Part shown: piece after piece, positions 1 to 11,334 of the stretch | Numbering within the stretch: the first letter of the stretch is position 1 | Layout: each line of letters opens with the position of its first letter | NCBI GenBank assembly: GCA_025531455.1 | Contig: JAMYHL010000023.1 | Coordinates: 434,001 to 498,000, forward strand | From: Apiotrichum sp. Y4204 | Lineage: Eukaryota > Basidiomycota > Tremellomycetes > Trichosporonales > Trichosporonaceae | DNA: 64,000 nucleotides | Direction: 5' to 3' | Made by a program: the position numbers and the translations under genes | The notes under the pieces: model-generated | What the model saw: the letters and a program-made list of their open reading frames with translations, nothing else | What the model was told of the DNA's origin: nothing | The model's database searches: none

Positions 1-253
1 AGTGCGACTACATGACCGCGTCGGGTGCGGATATGCGAAATCCCTTCACGCACGTCGCCACCATAACGGCCCAAACCTTTCCCACAAACTCACCATACAG
101 CCCGGCGGCATAGTCCTCGCCCTCGCGCTTCTCGAGGAGGCGGACATATCGCTCGTCGCCTGTCGACCCCAGCGCGACGTTCTCGTTAAGCTTGAGGATG
201 TTCCCGTCGCCGGGGATGAACGTGAGCGTGTACAGCGACTGGTCGCGGGACAT
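1..253 (-). CDS. Start of an unidentified protein, cut by the window edge
   Basis: An open frame begins at an ATG (253-251), MSRDQSLYTLTFIPGDGN, and runs leftwards. It meets a stop at positions 10-8, but a plausible splice donor (GTGCGT, after the codons for WAVMVAT) lies just before it, so the real gene probably splices and continues outside the window. About 70 residues are visible, with mixed hydrophobic and charged composition, no signal peptide and no motif I recognise. The regular protein-like composition and the clean start favour a real gene. The function is unknown. Confidence 0.45.
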
Positions 254-1431
254 GGTGGACAGTGAGGGGGCCGCCTACAACGAGGCGGTCGTAGGTGTTG
301 ATGTGGGTAGGTTCTTGGTGAAGTGGGCGGGTGATGTCGTCACTCTGCCCTTCGTCGCTCGTTGCTATCCTGTCGTCGTTGGTGTTGTTGTCGTCGCTAT
401 CGTCGTCGCTGTTCGTTCAGCGTCACTATTCAATACGTCGATGGCCAATGATGAAGAGTAGAAATGTGCGAATAGACAATGTCAAATCGGGGTATGAGAC
501 AAGGCGGTGGAGGCCAGTGCAGCACAACTGCGCGTCGCATTCTATATCTATAGCTACTGGCTACTACCGCTCATCCGCGCGTGCTCCGTGAAACTCCTGG
601 CTGGATGAATGAACTAATGAACGCCGCCATGCTGTGGTGAACCCCGAAAGCGATGCAGCCGAGACTACATGGGTAAAGCTGCGGACTGCTCGTCCCACCG
701 CAAACGCGTCTCCGATCGAGTTGGGAGGCTTGGCGGCGCGGTGCACCAGGCACGGTTGTGGGGAATCTGGGCGGACTGGTGCAGAGCTGCACAGAACCTT
801 ACAGCCTACGAGCCCGGAACTCACCAGCCAGCTGTAGACTTGCCATTTGTGGAACCCAGACAGCTCTCAATGGGACGAGAGTCCTTTCAAAATCAAAGTG
901 GGGACTGTGCAGCTCTGCTGCTTCTGTCTATCTTTAATGCTTCTCGAATGAATGTTCCGCTGGACCAGTGCTGGGATCCCTATCCTTTCCCCCCTACAAC
1001 CTCCCCGTTTCCACCTCTTGCCGTTCCGCGTTCCGCTTTCTCTTCTCCGATCCTTCCACTGGCCAAGGTCGGTTATGCTTATGCGCTTACGACGTTTTCT
1101 CGTTCCCGTCATTGTCCTAGTGTGGCATTATTCCCGACAGACCGCGGACGCTATGCTTCATTTTCGGGTACCAGTTCTGCTGCAGATTGGCGCGGCGGTG
1201 CCCGGGCATGGTAGTGCGTACTTTGTTCATAACTGGCCCAAACAAAGTAATAAAGCTGAGACAGGCGGAGCCGGCGGTGCTGGGCCGCTGGGAACCTGTA
1301 TGGTACAACTGTACTGCCTGCTTAATGAGACATGAGAGACACCGATCGTACGCTGATTGCGCTCGAGCACGACCGCATTGCTCTGGAATCCATGACTGCA
1401 TTGCGCATTGTTATGACACGACCCTAACCTC
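254..1431. other. Intergenic, no gene seen
   Basis: This lies between the start of the edge gene and the stop of the transporter gene, both on the minus strand, so it holds the promoter of the former and the 3' region of the latter. Around 330-430 it carries GTC/GTT-rich runs. The short frames on both strands lack splice-supported continuation or recognisable motifs. Confidence 0.5.
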
Positions 1432-4400
1432 CTACACCCGCTGCATCGTCTCCCACCGCTGCTGCGCGAGATCAAAGCCATCGAGCTCGCGCTCGCCAAC
1501 GAGATCGAGGATGATGCGGTGCATCTGGTTGAGGCCCGCGAGGATGTGCATGTGCGCGATGAGGACCGTTGCGAAGAGCGCGAATTGCTCGTCCTGAAGT
1601 TAGAGAGTGCGATCATGTGCAATGAAAGAGGTCACACGATCACGCGAGGTGACCAGCAAGTGTCTCTCAACCGCCTGGCCAAACACTCACATGACACGTC
1701 TTCCAGTTCAGCACGCCACTGAACATCTCCCACAGTGCGCGGTCCGTGTTCAACATCAGCTGGTCCGTGTCCACCGTCAGACTCTCTCTGCTGTCCCCAG
1801 TCTGCTGGTCAGGGGCGGCAACCCCAGGGGCAAGTGTATCCGGACGCAACGAGTCGCGGTCGCGGCCCGAGTCACGGCCGACCGACACAGCAGACGCATT
1901 GATGCCCAGGTTGTATCTGCTCCCCGGGCGCGATGTGTGAATGAGAGCCCTTCCTCTGCGGTACATCAACAGCCGCTCGAAGATGGGAATAGTTGGCGGG
2001 AGGGGCAGGCCGGCGCGGAGCGAGTGCCGGAGAATGGCGAAGAGCGAGAAGCAGTCAGCGGTAAATGTTGGGTGAAGGATGTCGACCCGGTCAGTCAGCA
2101 CGTGAATCCACTGCTGGTTGAGCTGCGAGTATGTTGCCGACAGCGTCGCGAAGGAGGCTAGCATCGTCGTCTGCACCTCCAGCAACGCCTCGTAGTTCTC
2201 TCTCGGCCAGCGGCCCTTGAGCCCTGGTTCCGCCCTGCCGTAAGAAGCTGCGACACTTGTGAGACGTACTTTGCGAAAGCCATTCGCTGCTGAATAACAT
2301 TCAACCGGCCCTGTCATCAGCCCCGCTTTCATATTCTCCACTCACAAAGATCTTGAGCAGCCGGTCGCGGTAGCGCGTACGCTTCAGCTCGAGTTCGGGA
2401 CGGTTTTCCTCATTGCGCGAGAGCTCGAAAGCCGCGTTCTGGAGACCGTACAGTGTCCCGAGCTCAGCGACATTCTTGGAGAAGCCCTCGCGCACGAGGA
2501 TCTTGGCCGATACTGGACGCGGGAGGAGCACGACAATGAAGCCGGCAGCGAAACCTGGCTGTCAGCGGCAGATGTGATCGCAGACTCACCAATGACGACC
2601 AGGAGAGCACGCTTCCCAGCCAGCGCGGCGCCAGAGCCCGGATTGGTCAACGAGGGATAGTTCATATCCACCCAGGAGTATCCGACCACGAACTGGAATG
2701 AGTGGGGACCTGACATATGCAGCTACACTCTACTCACCACAACAGTAACGGTCGTCACAATCCAGAAGCCCATCTGCTGCAACGGCGATGCGATGCGGAC
2801 GAACAGGAAGGGCGCGGTGAAGGCGACCTGGGGTCAGAGTGGGAAGCGAGAGATGACACAGCCAAGCCCAGCATAAACTCACGGTTGCGATCACAATACC
2901 ATACGGGTTTCCGCTACCGTTTTGCGCGGCGATGTACCAGATGACCATACCGGCGACGACACCAATTCCCGTTCCAATGATACGCCAGAGCATGTTGGAC
3001 AGCTGCTCGCCGGCCATGATACCGAGACCCGTCTGCGCCATAATAAGTGCCCAGAGCCCACGATTCTCGTAGTAGAACTTCGCGCTCGAATGACACACGG
3101 CAGGCACCCACAACGCGATGGACACAACACCGTAGCGCAACGCGTAGATACCGTTCGGGCCGGTGAGGCCACATATAGCGGCATTGATGAGACGTGCCGT
3201 CTTCTGGAAGACATTGGTTGGGTCGCGCGCATCGGGGTCGCGTCCTGTTGTCAGAATTCGATTCAGTAGCACAAGACTCACGCCACTGGTGACGCCGCCT
3301 CGCCTTCTTCGACCGCTTCTCGTCCATGTCGTCCTTGTTCAGCTCCCTGTCCTCGGCCTGCTCGTTGTCCTCGAGCGGCTCATTCATATTCACGCCGCCG
3401 ACGGTGTAGTCGTTATCTCCGACCTCGGAGTCGTTCGCATTCGCGACGACCGTCTGCACCCAGCGTCCGGGGAACTGGAGCTTGTTGCGAGGCGTGCTGA
3501 GCTCTATGACGCGCACGAGCTCGAGATAATCCAGGAGCTCGACGCAGAAACTGATCAGCGACGACGTGAACACAAAGCAGCGGAAGAGGGAGCGCACGCC
3601 CGAAAAGAGGTGCTTCTCCACGACTGGGCGAACCTCGCCAGTCGCAGGATCGAAGAGGTGCTCAAAGCGGCGCAGGAGGATAAAGTGCTTTGAGGAGCGG
3701 AACTCCTCAAGGACCGTCGCGAGGCGTTCGCGCGCCGCGTCGCGCGACGCTGTCGTCGGCGCATCGGCGGGCGGTTTGCGCCACCGCGTCTTGTTTATCA
3801 TGTTCAGCCAGGCGATCGCGCCGCCCAGCGCCTCCTCGGCCGCCTTTCGCAACTCCGCAGTCGACGATGCCAGCTCGGGCATCAGGCGCTCGAGGCTCTG
3901 ACCAGACGTGTACTCGCTCTCAAACGACTCAATCGCCTCCTTTTTGGCCCCCGAGGTGTGGTGCGGCAGCGGCTTGGCCTGATATTGTTGGAAGCCCTGG
4001 TAACGCTCCTCGACCATAATCTGCGTGTGAGGAGGGACCCAGCGAAACTTACACAGCAAACTTACCACAAACGAACCCAGACTCAACGCGCGGTGGCCGA
4101 GCGACTGGGTCTTGTTGATGAGCTCGCCGAGCTGGCCGGCACTGATGCGCCCACGCGAGATCTCGAGATGGAGCATCTTGGACAAGGCGACGAGACTTGA
4201 TGACGCACCCGCAAAGCCCTTGCGCAGCGCCTCGGCACGCGTCGCGAGTCCGGTCCATTCCGGATGGTTGGTCGGACTTGTGCGGAGCACAGTGTCCTGC
4301 AGCTTGAGGAGGCCGTTGATCGGACCAAGCCCGCCCTCGATCAGAGCGTTCAGCACCAGGTGGTTGAGCGACTCGGGGAAGAATACGACCGTGCACACCA

Positions 4401-5564
4401 GCCCGCACGCCATAAACGTTGCGGCGGGAGTGAGAAGGGTTTTCTGCCGTCAGCTGCGGAGATTCAAGCAAGCGTGAACGTACAGCAAGAATGTAGTTTG
4501 TCATTGGGAAGAGAGGTCCAAAGGTCGTCATCACTGGGTATGAGTCGGGATTCTACCTTCAGCCAGGTACCACTTACTGTCAAGGATGATAGTCCCGAAC
4601 ACCGAAAGCAGGATCCTACTCATAAGCATAACACGACACAATTTAAACACACAGTTTAGGGCGCTTTGCACGCAGCCACGCGAGGGCATACGAGCCGATA
4701 AAGAGGAAGACGCCAATAATGGCGGATGAGCGGGGGTCGAGGAACGCGCCGGCAAAGATGCTCTTCTGCACTGCACGTCAGAGGGCGTCGGGGGCACGAC
4801 TCACTGTTGATAGCGGGCGGGAGATTGGGATTCCATCTGAAGAGATCAGTAGGTGCTCCGGAGAGAAGGAGTCGTCTCTCATGCCACTCACGACGCCTGC
4901 TGTTGCTGTAGCTGGCTTTGGAACCGCGCCTGGCTGCGCAAGCTGAGTCCCGCCGCCCAGCCCGCCACACCCCAGGCCCAGCCGAGCAGCATGCCAATGC
5001 CGACGGTCAGCATCGCGAAGAGGAAAATACTGAGTGGCATAGAGGGCGTGAGCATGCATCCGAGGATGAGGCCGAAGAAGGCCGCCGGGCCGAGGGCGTC
5101 CAGCGCTGCGAGTCAGTTTGGAACTGGTCGGGCTGGGGTGTGGGAGACGAAAGCCAAACAGGTCGAGAACGTTGTCGGGCCCGCTCTCGTTTGTTGTCCG
5201 CTTCTGTTTGCCACCATCCAGTCTCCCTTGGTGCTTTCCGGTGACACTCACACTTCTGCGCGACCATCAGGACAGTCATAGCCGTGATGGCGACGAGGCT
5301 GCGGAAAAAGTTCTTCCAGTGCCGCCGCGAATGGAGCGCCTTGACAAGCCATGGGGGGAGCATCGCCTCGATGCGCGCCAGCATTGATCGCTTGGCTGGA
5401 GGAGCGCCGTTGGCCTCTGGCGCCGACCGCGTGTTCTTCTCCTGCAGCGGTGCGTTGGGAGTCCCGTTGCCATTACCGGTACCGTTTGCCGCGGGATCGG
5501 GGTGGATGCCGTCGCCGTTTGCCGGGACGCCGTCTTTCTCCTGCATCTCGGAACCGCTGGTCAT
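1432..5564 (-). CDS. ArAE_2/BRE4-like multi-membrane transporter
   Basis: A many-exon gene read leftwards, starting at ATG 5564 (MTSGSEMQEKDG) and stopping at TAG 1434-1432 after LAQQRWETMQRV. It encodes roughly 1,100-1,200 residues. The N-terminus is a hydrophilic Gly/Asn/Pro tail, followed by membrane segments such as ALGPAAFFGLILGCML and SIFLFAMLTVGIGMLLGW, typical of the fungal 'putative ER transporter, 6TM, N-terminal' family. A long soluble middle (around 3250-4413) follows, then a second membrane block and a DUF2421/BRE4-type C-terminal region. Relatives are aromatic-acid-exporter-like or brefeldin-A-sensitivity proteins; the substrate is unknown. Introns are short with GTGAGT donors. 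An upstream in-frame ATG at 5615 would add 17 residues. The family call is firm; the transport role is inferred from the family. Confidence 0.82.
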
Positions 5565-6321
5565 GTTGAGGACAGGGGTAGGGGTAGTCACCGGCAAGAC
5601 GCCGAGACAAGCCACAAGTGAGAGATACGAGGAAGTTGTAGAGGTGTGGAAGGTTTGAAGGTTTGTTTGTTAACTCATCTCCTGCATCGAACTGGTACCA
5701 CTTGTAGCCGACGACTGGTGGTTATCCTGCCATGATCGTGAAATGTTTTGGTGTGACCCGCACGACAGAGGCACGAGGAGCAAGCCGGCTGTGGAATCTT
5801 ACCCCGGACTGCCCGAGCAAGAGGACCGAGTTCGGGCCGAGACCCGTGTTGCTTTGTTGCTGATGCACAGCTGATCGCGGCGCGGGTCCCGCTGTGGAGC
5901 TGGATCAAACGGCTCCGCATTCATGCAGACTCGTTTCGGCAGACGATAAACAATCTAGTACCCGGGCAACCCACCACAGGACAGCCTGGTAGATGTGTAT
6001 GACGTGATGCACGTTCCGGATCGGCAGGAGAGAATAAGGGACGAAGGGGCGCACGGTTATTTCAGGAGCAATAAGTAAAAGGAGGTCTAATGAATAGATC
6101 GTCAGGGAACATAAAACACTTTTGGGCAACGGAATCAATATTTCAAAAGCACGTGGTACACGTGGCAGCCAAACGTTGCTGTTGCGCTGCTGGCCGTCGA
6201 TGATCACAACTTGAGTGCTCGAGCACGAACACCGACCTCGAAATGTTATGGCCACCCGCGGTCATTAACAACTTTGTCACTCCTCCACCAACTGTTCCGT
6301 CCAACCCACCCCCGACCCGCC
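5565..6321. promoter_or_regulatory. Divergent intergenic region, transporter and RRM genes
   Basis: About 750 bases separate the two divergent starts, so both promoters must lie here. I see no coding frame with support. The last 60 bases before the RRM gene are C-rich (CTCCTCCACC, CCAACCCACCCCCG), a common leader composition in this window. Confidence 0.4.
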
Positions 6322-7010
6322 ATGGACGCCGCCGGACCATCAAAGCGCACGACGGTGTACGTCGCGGGCTTCGCGCCGCAGGTCGACGAGCAGCAGCTCC
6401 TCGATGCGTTCGTCACATTCGGTGATATCCTCGATATTAGCCTTCCGAGCGAACACGATGGTGAGTGTGGGGGAAAGTGCTCTGTACTAGCTCTTCTCTG
6501 GGAGGAAAACGTCGGTCTCGAAGGTGCTTGACTTTCGAAGTGACCTATTCGGCCGCCGTGCGATCGGACTCGGACGCCCGATCGAGAGCCCCGGCTCAAT
6601 TTCCATCCGCAGCTCCTAGCTTAGCTCTTACTTACATCAGACGGGAAACACCGCGGGTACGCGTTCATCACCTTTTCGGACGCGGGCGACGCGCAGGACG
6701 CGATTGACAACTACGACCTCAACGAGCTGCCGGGGTACCGCGGCCAGGGCAAGTTTCTCAAGTGCAGCCTTGCGCAGCCGAACAAGTATGGTGCTGTCGG
6801 GGGTGCTGGCGGCGCGGGCGGGCGAAATGACCGTGCTGGTGAGTATACGAGATGGATGGATCGATTGCGGACCTATAGCCACTATGATGAGGAGCGACGC
6901 TGACGACAGTCTGGGAATCCGAGGAATGGCTCAAAGAGCATGCGCAGGGCACGGCGGCTGTTGCTGGAGAGGCCACGCCAGCCAACGGAGAAGTGAATGG
7001 AGATGCCTAA
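6322..7010 (+). CDS. Small RNA-binding protein with one RRM
   Basis: Three exons fit the frame (6322-6460, 6641-6838, 6910-7010), giving 145 residues. The protein is a single RRM: RNP2-like VYVAGF near residue 12, then LLDAFVTFGDILDISLP, and RNP1 in HRGYAFITF just after the first intron. A Gly-rich linker and an acidic tail with EEWLKEH follow. The RRM most resembles the N-terminal RRM of the cyclophilin PPIE/Cyp33 (AFVTFGDI..ISLP...HRGYAF), but there is no cyclophilin domain here. It probably binds RNA, perhaps in splicing; this is inference from the fold. It is convergent with the E1 gene, 172 bases apart. The ATG follows a CCGCC leader. Confidence 0.82.
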
Positions 7011-7182
7011 GTGAAGAGGACCTGAGGGATTGGGAAGATTCGAGAGTTCTGAGAGTTCGGGCGCCTTAGAGACTTGCACAGCAGACATGTATTCAGTATT
7101 CCTCCACATCGAATCCAGTTGCACCACAGGCTGTGCGTCACTCTACTGTCCGCTAACTGCATATATTCTGCTACCTAACACT

Positions 7183-10100
7183 CTACGGAAGCTTGATGAG
7201 GAGGTAAGGCACCTCGACGTCCTCGCCCTCGCTGTCGTTGGCCATGACCTCGACGAGGAGGCTCTTCTGCCACGACGGGAGTGGCTTTTTGCTGACCTCC
7301 TCCACCAACGCCGAAATGTGCTTGGGCAGACGCTCGGCCGCCTTCTTGGGCGGGGTGAACGCAGACCACAACATCGACACACCCTGCGACACCATGACAA
7401 GCTCGAGCTGGTGCTCGTTCTGGAACCAGTCGATTATCTCCTGCAGTGTGGGGTCGCCGTTGATCTCGAAGCGGTCCCACAGCGTCCAGTCCTTGCCGTT
7501 GTACGACTGCTTAGCGGCGGCGATCGGCTCAGAGAAGCCAAAGAAGGGAAGGGCAAGGTTGACGAAGCCATTCTTGTACGCCTCCAGGTCGTTCTTGCCG
7601 TCGATGATCTTGTACAGCTCAAGGCAGACAAGACCCACAGCAAGGGCGGTGGTGGTGGCAATGGCGGGAATGATCTTGCCAGCAATAAGCTTGGTCTTGT
7701 GGCGATCAGCCTCGGTGATAGCGTAGTTGCGGGCACGGAGGTTGGAGGCGGCGGTGATGAAGTCAATGTGGTGGTTGCTGTCGTCGTCCTTCTCAAAGTC
7801 GGCAGGCTGCAGACGGAAGCCAGCAAGCGACGATGGCGAGGGAAGAGCCGACACAATCTTGTTGATGTCCTCTCCATCGTCCTCCTCATTGGCGACGGGG
7901 TCGTTCTCGTTGATCTGGATCTTGACACCGCTCTTCGGGGTGAATTTGGGAATCTCAAAGTTCTCGAGTGCCCGACGGAAGACTGCAGGATCCCGCTCGC
8001 CCTTCAGGCCGTAGGTGTAGGCGTGAAGGTTGGCGGCGGCCATAAGGTAGGCAAAGTCAAGAGGCTGCCGTCAGTAAAAATAACAGAATCATCACTCACG
8101 TCCTCAATGTCAAACTTCAGGGCATCAGGAGCACGCTTCGGGCCCGACCAGAAGGGGGTACCGTTGCTGTTCATCTGGTCCTTGGGAAGGTTGTACAGCA
8201 GCTGGTTGATCTCGTTGACGTAGTCGTGCTCGAACTGGAGACGGGCCCACTGGATGCACTCGGCGAACGTAGTCGGGCGAGTGACCAGGTAGCGCTCAAT
8301 CTGCTTGAGCTGCTCGTGGTGCTGGCCCGAGCTCTTGAGAGTGGTCTCAACAAAGTTGGGCTGCGAGAGGTAGAGGTTGACGGTCTGCGGAGGGTTGACG
8401 AAAAGAGCGTCGAAGGCCTCACGCGCCCACTGGATGGTGTGCTCAATGGCGTTGGGGAAGTTCTTGACGGTGCACGAGGGGATCGACTTCTCCGGAGGGT
8501 CCTGCGAGGACGAGTACGACTCGGTGAGGAAGGGAATGACGACCTGAGTGTTGGCCTTTGTACCGAGGGTACCAGACTCGAGGAGGGGCTTCTGGTAGAA
8601 GACACAGCGACGGTCCATGTACTGGCGGGCGGCGACGTTGTCGAGGGCGTTGGTAACGCAGTCGAGCTTGCCGAAGAAGGCGTCACCGAAAGTCTGCTCA
8701 GTCTCAGGACCGACACGCTCCTGGTAGGTCGTAATGTGGCCCTGAAGCTCGGGGTTCATAGCCATGACGGCACCGGCGGCAGAGTCGGCCTTGAACTTGC
8801 CAACGTCCTTGGCACGGAAGAGGAACTGACGGTTGAGGTTCGACTTCTCGATGGTGTCAAGGTCGGTGACAATAATGGAACCGTCCGCTCCGGTGGCAAG
8901 ACCCATCATGGCCCAGTTCTTGAGCATCTCACATCCAATGGCACCGGAGCCGACAAGGAACTGCTTGTTGTTGGTGATCTTCTCGTGGAAGGTCTTGCCA
9001 AACACCGCAATCTGGCCGTCGTAACGCGATCCGGTAGGCTTGCACTCGTCCTCAGTGGGCTCCTGGGAAGGAAGCGACTCGAGCGAGTCAAAGTACATGC
9101 TCTGCTGCATGGGGTGGAATTTGGCGGAAACCGACTTGAGAACCTCCTGGGCGACGAAACCACCGATGACAGCGACCATGGGCGAGAGGTCACCAGTGGC
9201 CTGGTAAGCGAGGGCAGTGAGGACCTTCTCATCGAGGTCACCCTCGCCAGCCGCGGAAGAGTGGATCTCCTTGGCGAGGGCGACAACAGCGGCGGCATCG
9301 GCGGCGTTGCGGGGAGCGGGCAGGCGGCCCTCCTTCTCGAAGAAGCTCGAGAGCGCCTGGAAACCAACGTGCAGGGTGGTGGGGCGATCCCACTTGGCAA
9401 AGTCGGTGATGAAGAGCTCAGGCTGGGTGAGGCTCTCCTTGAGCGACTTGAAGTGCAGGATCTTGGGCATCTTGACCTGAGTGAAGAGACCGCCCGACTT
9501 GTAGGAGCCGAGACCCTGCGTGTTGCCGATCGAGAAGGTGTAGGGGCCTGATATCAGCATGCTGGAATCACCAGGACAACATACCCTTAACGGTAACCTT
9601 GCGAGGCTCCGCATTGTTGAGCGCGTCCATGCCCTTGACCTCCGTAAACGTGACAAAGTCACCATCCTCGAGGCCGTGGCGGGTCTCATCGAGACAGGTG
9701 ACGAGCGCGTCCTCGCCCTCCTCAATGTGGACAACCATGCCGCTCATGGGGTTCTCTCCGGTGGGGTCGGCACAGGCAAAGTCGTTGCCAAAGTCGTTGA
9801 ACACGGAGCCGAAGAGACCGCGCACGTCCGCGGCAATGAAGTAAATGCCCTTGCTGCGGGCGAACTCGTTAATCTCGAGCTGCTTCGAAAGAGTGGTGTT
9901 GGTGAGGACCACAACCTGAGTTAATTAGTGGGTTGCCTGGATCTGACAACCTACCTGGTAAGGAGCAACCATCTCCGGGGTGATCTCTCCCTCACCCTCG
10001 AGGACCTTGACAGGGGTATACGCGTTGAGCTCAGCAAGACGCGGGCCAGTGACCTGGGCGCGCGGCTTGCCAATGTCCTCCTCGCGCAGGAAGAACTGCG

Positions 10101-10704
10101 CTTGTCAGCATGTACATCTACGCAGCGTTTCGGTTCCCATGTCTAAGCGGACGGCTCAGGCCGGCGCACGGCTCCCAAAGAAGCCGTATTGTACGTCTGT
10201 GGGATGGCATCATCCACTGGCCACCACAGACGCCGGGAGAATCATTACACACCTGCGTGCTAAGGTCCGCAATCTCGACGGGAGCGGGGTCGTAGATGGT
10301 CACGCTCTTGACACCGGCAAGAGCGACATTCTTGGCTGGTTGTCAGTTGCCGTACTTAGATCGCCAGCTTACCAATCTCGATACCGAGGCCCTTCATGCC
10401 GACGACGAGAACATTCGAGCTCGCCATCTTCTTCATCGCTAACTGTCAGCAAGACCCAGAACTGATTGCACGACAACGACTAACCCTCGTGTCCGAGGAC
10501 ATAACTGCAGCGTCAGTTTCTGCTCAATAGATTCAGGTCCAACTCACAGCTGACGAGAGTAGAGGCTCTCTTCCTGTGTCAGTCATCGAGCTCAAACAGC
10601 GTTCAGTTCGCTTACCATCGACTGCAAAGTCAGCACTGTTCATCATGAAGCTTGGGGGACGTACTCTGGTCACCGGCGGGGTCGACCTCCATTGCGGACG
10701 CCAT
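7183..10704 (-). CDS. UBA1: Ubiquitin-activating enzyme E1
   Basis: The gene starts at ATG 10704 ([13 protein letters not shown]) and ends at 7183 after VPYLLIKLP, giving about 1,020 residues, normal for E1. It adenylates ubiquitin with ATP, forms a thioester on its catalytic Cys and passes ubiquitin to E2 enzymes. Seen in order: a first ThiF-like fold ([31 protein letters not shown]), the first catalytic half-domain (around 9430-9912), the active adenylation fold ([20 protein letters not shown], then [19 protein letters not shown]), the catalytic cysteine in [20 protein letters not shown], and the C-terminal ubiquitin-fold domain. Several short introns crowd the 5' end (9915-10640), while the two large 3' exons are separated by one 34-nt intron near 8067. 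It is essential in yeasts. Confidence is very high. Confidence 0.97.
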
Positions 10705-11334
10705 GGTGCGGATAGGAGACGGGGTGGAGGGGAAGAAGGGGTAAGTGAGGTGATGCACGCGTCGGTGGTCTAATTCGCGTGCAGGGACTCGTACAGCCTA
10801 AGTGTCGGGTGAAGTAGCTGCGGAGAGTATCTGATGATCTGGTAATAATATGGACCAGAAGGAAGTGTTTGTTGATAATAATTCAGTGACGACGTGATGT
10901 CGATGTGGATGTTGTTGAGATGTATTGTCAGCAACGGCGTGTGAGCAAGTGCAAGCAAGCAAGCACAACTGCGGCATGCAGGGTGACCAGTTGTGAGTGT
11001 GTGTGCGCACAGTGGCGGTGGAAGGCAATGGAAACGATGACGAATAACACTCCCACGCGTGTGTCCCGTTGAAAAACAGCATCACAGCAAGCTTGGCGCG
11101 CGGTAACGACAGACCTCCACCTGCTCCACCTACAGTCCTGAAGTGTGGGTGGAATTGTGGAATGCAATGAGAGTCTGCGTGATGTATGCATGAGCATCAC
11201 GTGTGGTCAGAAGTGATATGAGTAATCACCTTGCGTATGCTGCAGTTGGAAAAAGACATGGAGGGGCATATGCATAACGTTCAGAGTACAGTACAGGGAT
11301 ACATGTACGCATCTAGATAATGTTGTCGGGATAA
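10705..11334. other. E1 promoter and 3' flank of the F-box/WD gene
   Basis: Both flanking genes are on the minus strand, so this 630-base gap holds the E1 promoter (right of 10704) and the downstream region of the F-box/WD40 gene. Short GTGTGTG-type runs occur around 10990-11010. No coding frame is supported. Confidence 0.4.

Noticed and set aside
7030..9551. Plus-strand frames of about 400 and 440 codons
   Set aside because: Exactly antisense to the well-identified E1 gene, with repetitive Leu/Val/Gly/Glu content and no domain.
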